Positions 6,350 to 9,669 of a DNA stretch of 9,669 nucleotides are shown piece by piece. Source of the stretch: DATGKD01 sp035294855. Its GTDB lineage: Bacteria; Actinomycetota; Acidimicrobiia; Acidimicrobiales; UBA8190. How positions within the stretch are numbered: the stretch's first letter is position 1; every line of letters starts with the position of its first letter. The notes beneath the pieces were generated by a model that was given only the letters and a program-made list of their open reading frames with translations, ran no database searches and was not told where the DNA came from. The position numbers and the translations under genes are program-made. Location of the stretch: the NCBI GenBank assembly GCA_035294855.1, contig DATGKD010000180.1, positions 1-9,669 on the forward strand. Reading direction: 5' to 3'.

Positions 6350-8092
6350 GTGCCGCACGACGACGCCCCGGCGACGGCGGCGCGCGGCAGTTTCGACCGG
6401 GCCACCGCCCTCCGCCGGCTCGGCGAGGAGTCCTTCGACGTCCTCGTCATCGGCGGCGGGATCACCGGGGCGGGTGTGGCCCTGGACGCGGCCGCCCGGG
6501 GTTTGCGCACGGCAATGGTCGAACGGCACGACTTCGCCTCGGGCACGTCGTCCAAGTCGTCGAAGATGGTCCACGGGGGGCTGCGCTATCTGCAGCAGCG
6601 GGACGTGCGCCTCGTGTACGAAGCGCTGCACGAGCGCCAGCGGCTCCTCGAGAACGCGCCTCACCTCGTGGCGCCGCTCCCCTTCCTCATCCCGCTGTTC
6701 GGGCGGGACGGGGTCGTCAACAAGTCCGTGGCCCGTGCGTATGCGGTCGCCCTCACCCTCTACGACCTCACCGGCGGCCTGCGCATCGGCCGTCGCCACC
6801 GCCGCGTCGACGCCGCGGAGGCCCTCGCCCACCTCCCCACCCTGCGCACCGACCGCCTTGTAGCCGGCTTCCTCTACTACGACGCCCGCGCCGACGACGC
6901 CCGGCTGACGCTGTGCATCGCCCGCACCGCCGCGCTCGACCACGGTGCCGTGGTGGCCAACTACTGCGAGGTGGAGGGCCTCGTCACCGACGCGTCGGGA
7001 TCGGTGCAGGGCGCCCGGGTTCGCCCGGCGGTGCCGCCCGGCGGCCCCGCCGGCGACACCCTGGAGGTGCGCGCCAAGGTCGTCGTCAATGCCACGGGGG
7101 TCTGGGCGGACGACGTGCGCGCGCTCGAGCAGAAGAGCCACCCCCACTCCCTCCGCCCGGCAAAGGGTGTCCACGTCACGGTCCCGCGGGCCAAGCTGCC
7201 CGCCGACATCGCCGCGGTCGTGCCGGTGGCGGGCGACCGCCGCTCCATCTTCGTGGTGCCATGGTCGGACGGCGACGACGTCTACCTGGGCACCACCGAC
7301 ACGGACTGGGACGGGTCGCTCGACGACCCCGCGTGCCTGCCGCGCGACGTCGACTACCTGCTGTCCGCGGCGAACCACGTGATCACCGAGCCGCTGGAGC
7401 CGCACGACGTCACCGGGGTGTGGGCCGGACTGCGCCCACTGCTCGCCGGCGGGGCGGGCCACGAGGTGAGCGCACGAACCGCCGACCTGTCGCGCCGCCA
7501 CCGCGTGCAGGAATCGGAGCACGGGCTCGTCACGGTGACCGGCGGCAAGCTCACCACCTACCGGAAGATGGCGGAGGACACCGTCGGCGTCGTCGTCCGC
7601 CGGCTCGGCTCCCAGGCGCCGTCCGGCGCACACCGGTGCCCCACCCGGCGCCTGCCGCTCCGGGGCGCGGCCGGGCTCGAGCACCTGCGGCGCCCCGGCG
7701 CGGCGGCTGCGTTCGGTCTCGACCCCGACGTGTTCGCCGCGCTCGTCGGGCGGCACGGAGGAGAGACGCCGGAGGTGCTCGAGCTGGCCTCGGGGCGACG
7801 CGATCTCCTGGAACCCCTGGTCCCCGGGCTGCCCCACTTGCGCGTCGAGGCGCTGTGGGCGGTGCGCCAGGAAATGGCCATGACCACCGACGACGTGCTC
7901 GCCCGCCGCACGCGTGCGGCGCTGCGGCGCGGCGGCGCTGCCGCGGCGACCGCACCCGCGGTGGCCGACCTCCTCGCCCCCGAGTGGCGACGCGCCCCGG
8001 CCGACGCGGCGCGCGACGCCGCCGCCTTCGCCGAGTCCGTCCGCCGCGACCTCACCCGGGCCGGGCTCGACGCGGTGCCCAGCACTCCGTGA
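6350..8092 (+). CDS. glpD: FAD-dependent glycerol-3-phosphate dehydrogenase
   Basis: Oxidises sn-glycerol 3-phosphate to dihydroxyacetone phosphate and passes electrons to the quinone pool at the inner face of the membrane. The product is 580 aa, normal for actinobacterial GlpD. An N-terminal Rossmann motif GGGITG (35-40) within VLVIGGGITGAGVALDAAAR binds FAD. The family signature SSKSSKMVHGGLRYLQQ spans 67-83. The substrate-domain segments include GLYY-like FLYYDAR (174-180), GVWAGLRPLLAGG (356-368) and SRRHRV (381-386), then VTGGKLTTYRKMAED (396-410). A C-terminal helical domain (about 428-530) completes it. The start is GTG at 6350. An ATG at 6233 in the same frame would add arginine- and proline-rich residues unlike the family. 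The last seven residues and the stop codon are encoded within a repeat (8072-8145), so the tail may have been altered by it. Confidence 0.95.
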   Translation: MPHDDAPATAARGSFDRATALRRLGEESFDVLVIGGGITGAGVALDAAARGLRTAMVERHDFASGTSSKSSKMVHGGLRYLQQRDVRLVYEALHERQRLLENAPHLVAPLPFLIPLFGRDGVVNKSVARAYAVALTLYDLTGGLRIGRRHRRVDAAEALAHLPTLRTDRLVAGFLYYDARADDARLTLCIARTAALDHGAVVANYCEVEGLVTDASGSVQGARVRPAVPPGGPAGDTLEVRAKVVVNATGVWADDVRALEQKSHPHSLRPAKGVHVTVPRAKLPADIAAVVPVAGDRRSIFVVPWSDGDDVYLGTTDTDWDGSLDDPACLPRDVDYLLSAANHVITEPLEPHDVTGVWAGLRPLLAGGAGHEVSARTADLSRRHRVQESEHGLVTVTGGKLTTYRKMAEDTVGVVVRRLGSQAPSGAHRCPTRRLPLRGAAGLEHLRRPGAAAAFGLDPDVFAALVGRHGGETPEVLELASGRRDLLEPLVPGLPHLRVEALWAVRQEMAMTTDDVLARRTRAALRRGGAAAATAPAVADLLAPEWRRAPADAARDAAAFAESVRRDLTRAGLDAVPSTP

Positions 8093-8145
8093 CCAGTACG
8101 CGGTGCTCAATACTGCGTGACCAGTACGCGGTGCCCAATACTCGG
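8072..8145. repeat. Modular 28-bp repeat overlapping the glpD 3' end
   Basis: Two 28-bp units (8090-8117 and 8118-8145) match at 25 positions. Each consists of TGACCAGTAC followed by an 18-base module, GCGGTGCTCAATACTGCG in the first unit. A further copy of the 18-base module alone precedes them at 8072-8089, inside glpD. A degenerate 16-base relative with 12 matches to it (8144-8159) follows and is again succeeded by TGACC. Within each unit AGTA and TACT are complementary across 12 bases, so each can form a small hairpin. The TGA stop of glpD is the first three bases of unit one. Confidence 0.85.
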
Positions 8146-8216
8146 TGTCCGGCAGCCCGTGACCCGCAGGGCATGACCGTCCCCGGCTCGCGGCGCACCA
8201 CCCGAGCGTCGTCCAC

Positions 8217-8221
8217 AGGAG
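8217..8221 (+). promoter_or_regulatory. Ribosome-binding site of the AGPS-like gene
   Basis: AGGAG ends ten bases before the ATG at 8232 and supports that start. An ATG at 8173 is in another frame. Confidence 0.6.
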
Positions 8222-8231
8222 CACCGGGCAC

Positions 8232-9669
8232 ATGAGCGCGTCGACCTCGCGCCCGACGCCGGTGACGGCTGTCGAGGCGACCCCGGACCGCGTCGTCGAG
8301 CACATCGCCGGCCCTCGGGTCCCCGTGGACGACGCGCTCGTGGAGCGCCTGCGTGGCGTGTGCGCCCAGGTCGACACCGGCGACGACGACCGCGCCGACA
8401 CGTCACGCGACTGGTGGCCGCTCGCGATCCGCTGGGCGCTCGACGGGGCAGTTCCCGCGCGCGCCGCCGCGGTGGCTCGGCCCACCGACGCGCACCAGGT
8501 GGCGGCCGTCCTGGCCGCGTGCCACGACGCGCGTGTGCCCGTGACCGCCATGGCCGGGCGCTCCGGTGTGTGCGGCTCGAGCGTGCCGCTCTTCGGAGGT
8601 GTGGCCCTCGACATGTGCGGCGTGTCCGGTGTCGACGACGTCGACGACTCGTCGCTGTTGGTCCGGGCGCGACCCGGCACCTTCGGCCCGGATTTCGAGG
8701 CCGCGCTGCAGTCGCAGGGGGTCACGCTGGGGCACTGGCCGCAGTCGATGGACCTGTCGACCGTGGGGGGATGGATCGCGTGCCGGGGGGCGGGCCAGTA
8801 CTCGACGCGCTACGGAAAGATCGAGGACATGGTGGTTGGCCTGCAGGTCTCACTGGCCGACGGCCGGACGGTTCGCACCGGTGGCACCGGTCCGCGCGCC
8901 GCGACCGGGCCCGACCTCACCCAGCTGTTCGTCGGCAGCGAAGGGGTCCTCGGGGTCGTCACCGAAGCACTGCTGCGCGTGCACCCGTTCCCCGTCTCAC
9001 AGGCGCGGCGCGCCTTCGGGTTCGCCAGCTTCGACGACGGCCTGGAGGTGTGCCGGAACGTCCTGCGGCGCGGCGCCACGCCCGCGGTGCTGCGCCTCTA
9101 CGACCAGACGGAGTCGAAGCGCAACTTCGACGTCGACGACCGTTGCGTGCTCATCGTGCTCGACGAAGCCGACGAGGAGTTCCTCGGACCCACGTTCGCG
9201 GTCGTGGACGCCGAAAGCGCGCGAGCGCACGGTTCGCCGCTCGACGTCGCGCTGGTGGAGCGCTGGCTCGGCCACCGCAACGACGTGTCCGCGCTGGCTC
9301 CGCTGTACCGAGCGGGTGTCGTGGTCGACACCATCGAGGTCGCGGCGCGCTGGGCCGTGCTGCCGTCGTTGTACCGGCAGTGCGTCGATGCCCTGTCAAC
9401 CCTGGACGGCACCCTGGCCGCATCCGCGCACCAGTCGCATTCGTACACCGACGGCGCGTGTCTGTACTTCACATTCGGCGGTCGAAACCCGGCAGGTGAC
9501 AACGCCAATTCTGGCGGGACCTCGAAACAGAGCGATGGCGAGTGGGCAGAGCGGTACTACCGCGCCGCGTGGGACGCCGTCATGGGTATCGTGCAGGCCC
9601 ACGGCGCGGCGATCAGCCACCATCACGGCATCGGGATCAACCGCGCACGCTTTATGAGCCCTGCGCTCG
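8232..9669 (+). CDS. FAD-binding oxidase, alkylglycerone-phosphate synthase-like (3' end outside window)
   Basis: Partial gene, 479 codons in view and open at the right edge; family length suggests that roughly 50 residues are missing. It belongs to the FAD-binding type-4 oxidases. The likely FAD domain starts at RPTDAHQV (83-90), passes STVGGWIACRGAGQYSTRYGKIEDMVVG (about 176-203) and ends with GSEGVLGVVTEA (235-246). The substrate domain contains CLYFTF (410-415) and SHHHGIG (462-468). The triple histidine and the preceding tyrosine region are hallmarks of alkylglycerone-phosphate synthase, which swaps the acyl chain of acyl-dihydroxyacetone phosphate for a fatty alcohol to make ether lipids. 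Bacterial members are mostly untested, so the reaction is not certain. Residues 419-436 look like a hydrophilic loop insertion. Location directly after glpD, which makes dihydroxyacetone phosphate, fits a lipid role. Confidence 0.82.
   Translation, partial: MSASTSRPTPVTAVEATPDRVVEHIAGPRVPVDDALVERLRGVCAQVDTGDDDRADTSRDWWPLAIRWALDGAVPARAAAVARPTDAHQVAAVLAACHDARVPVTAMAGRSGVCGSSVPLFGGVALDMCGVSGVDDVDDSSLLVRARPGTFGPDFEAALQSQGVTLGHWPQSMDLSTVGGWIACRGAGQYSTRYGKIEDMVVGLQVSLADGRTVRTGGTGPRAATGPDLTQLFVGSEGVLGVVTEALLRVHPFPVSQARRAFGFASFDDGLEVCRNVLRRGATPAVLRLYDQTESKRNFDVDDRCVLIVLDEADEEFLGPTFAVVDAESARAHGSPLDVALVERWLGHRNDVSALAPLYRAGVVVDTIEVAARWAVLPSLYRQCVDALSTLDGTLAASAHQSHSYTDGACLYFTFGGRNPAGDNANSGGTSKQSDGEWAERYYRAAWDAVMGIVQAHGAAISHHHGIGINRARFMSPAL

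Noticed and set aside
6182..8725. Minus-strand open frame extending the PerR-like gene far upstream, antisense to glpD
   Set aside because: Only the last 173 codons carry Fur-family features. The rest lies opposite glpD and the AGPS-like gene, where GC-rich codons leave the opposite frame open.
8360..9657. Two long plus-strand frames overlapping the AGPS-like gene
   Set aside because: They are in other phases than the frame carrying the FAD and SHHHG motifs, and are rich in Arg and Ala without family resemblance.

Overview
The window is GC-rich DNA with strong G/C bias at third codon positions and many GTG starts. A WhiB-family Fe-S regulator points to an actinobacterium. The mix of genes (rubrerythrin with DUF3501, a PerR-like Fur protein, GTG starts behind leaderless-type promoters) would suit an Acidimicrobiia-like lineage, but that placement is inference. 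I see no phage, transposon, CRISPR array, tRNA or rRNA. Nearly everything is recognisable chromosomal housekeeping or stress-response content, and I found no convincing new multi-gene system.

Layout. Bases 1-407 hold no supported gene, but carry an 11-bp inverted repeat and G-rich tracts. Then follow minus-strand genes, given here in plus coordinates: trpD (408-1466), an acyl-CoA dehydrogenase (1466-2641), a DinB/maleylpyruvate-isomerase-fold protein (2748-3245), a RidA-like protein (3242-3721) and a WhiB regulator (3872-4114 or 4135). Bases 4136-4467 are non-coding and hold the whiB upstream region, a tandem repeat and a hairpin. A second minus-strand group reads perR/fur-like regulator (5660-6181), then rubrerythrin (5135-5554), then DUF3501 (4468-5100). 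On the plus strand, divergent from the regulator, lie a glycerol-3-phosphate dehydrogenase (glpD-like, 6350-8092) and an alkylglycerone-phosphate-synthase-like FAD oxidase (8232 to beyond the right edge).

How the genes work together. The regulator-rubrerythrin-DUF3501 group looks like a peroxide-defence unit: a metal-dependent sensor in front of a diiron peroxidase and its usual uncharacterised partner. GlpD makes dihydroxyacetone phosphate from glycerol 3-phosphate, and the AGPS-like enzyme belongs to a family that acts on acyl-dihydroxyacetone phosphate, so the pair may link glycerol metabolism to lipid synthesis. Two minus-strand pairs are fused by overlapping stop and start codons (acyl-CoA dehydrogenase/trpD and ridA/DinB), which suggests translational coupling.

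The most unusual sequence features are non-coding. They are a modular 28-bp repeat that begins inside the 3' end of glpD, two unrelated 20-bp tandem duplications between genes, a 12-bp perfect palindrome upstream of whiB, and a shared -10 box followed by six bases and GTG at three genes.
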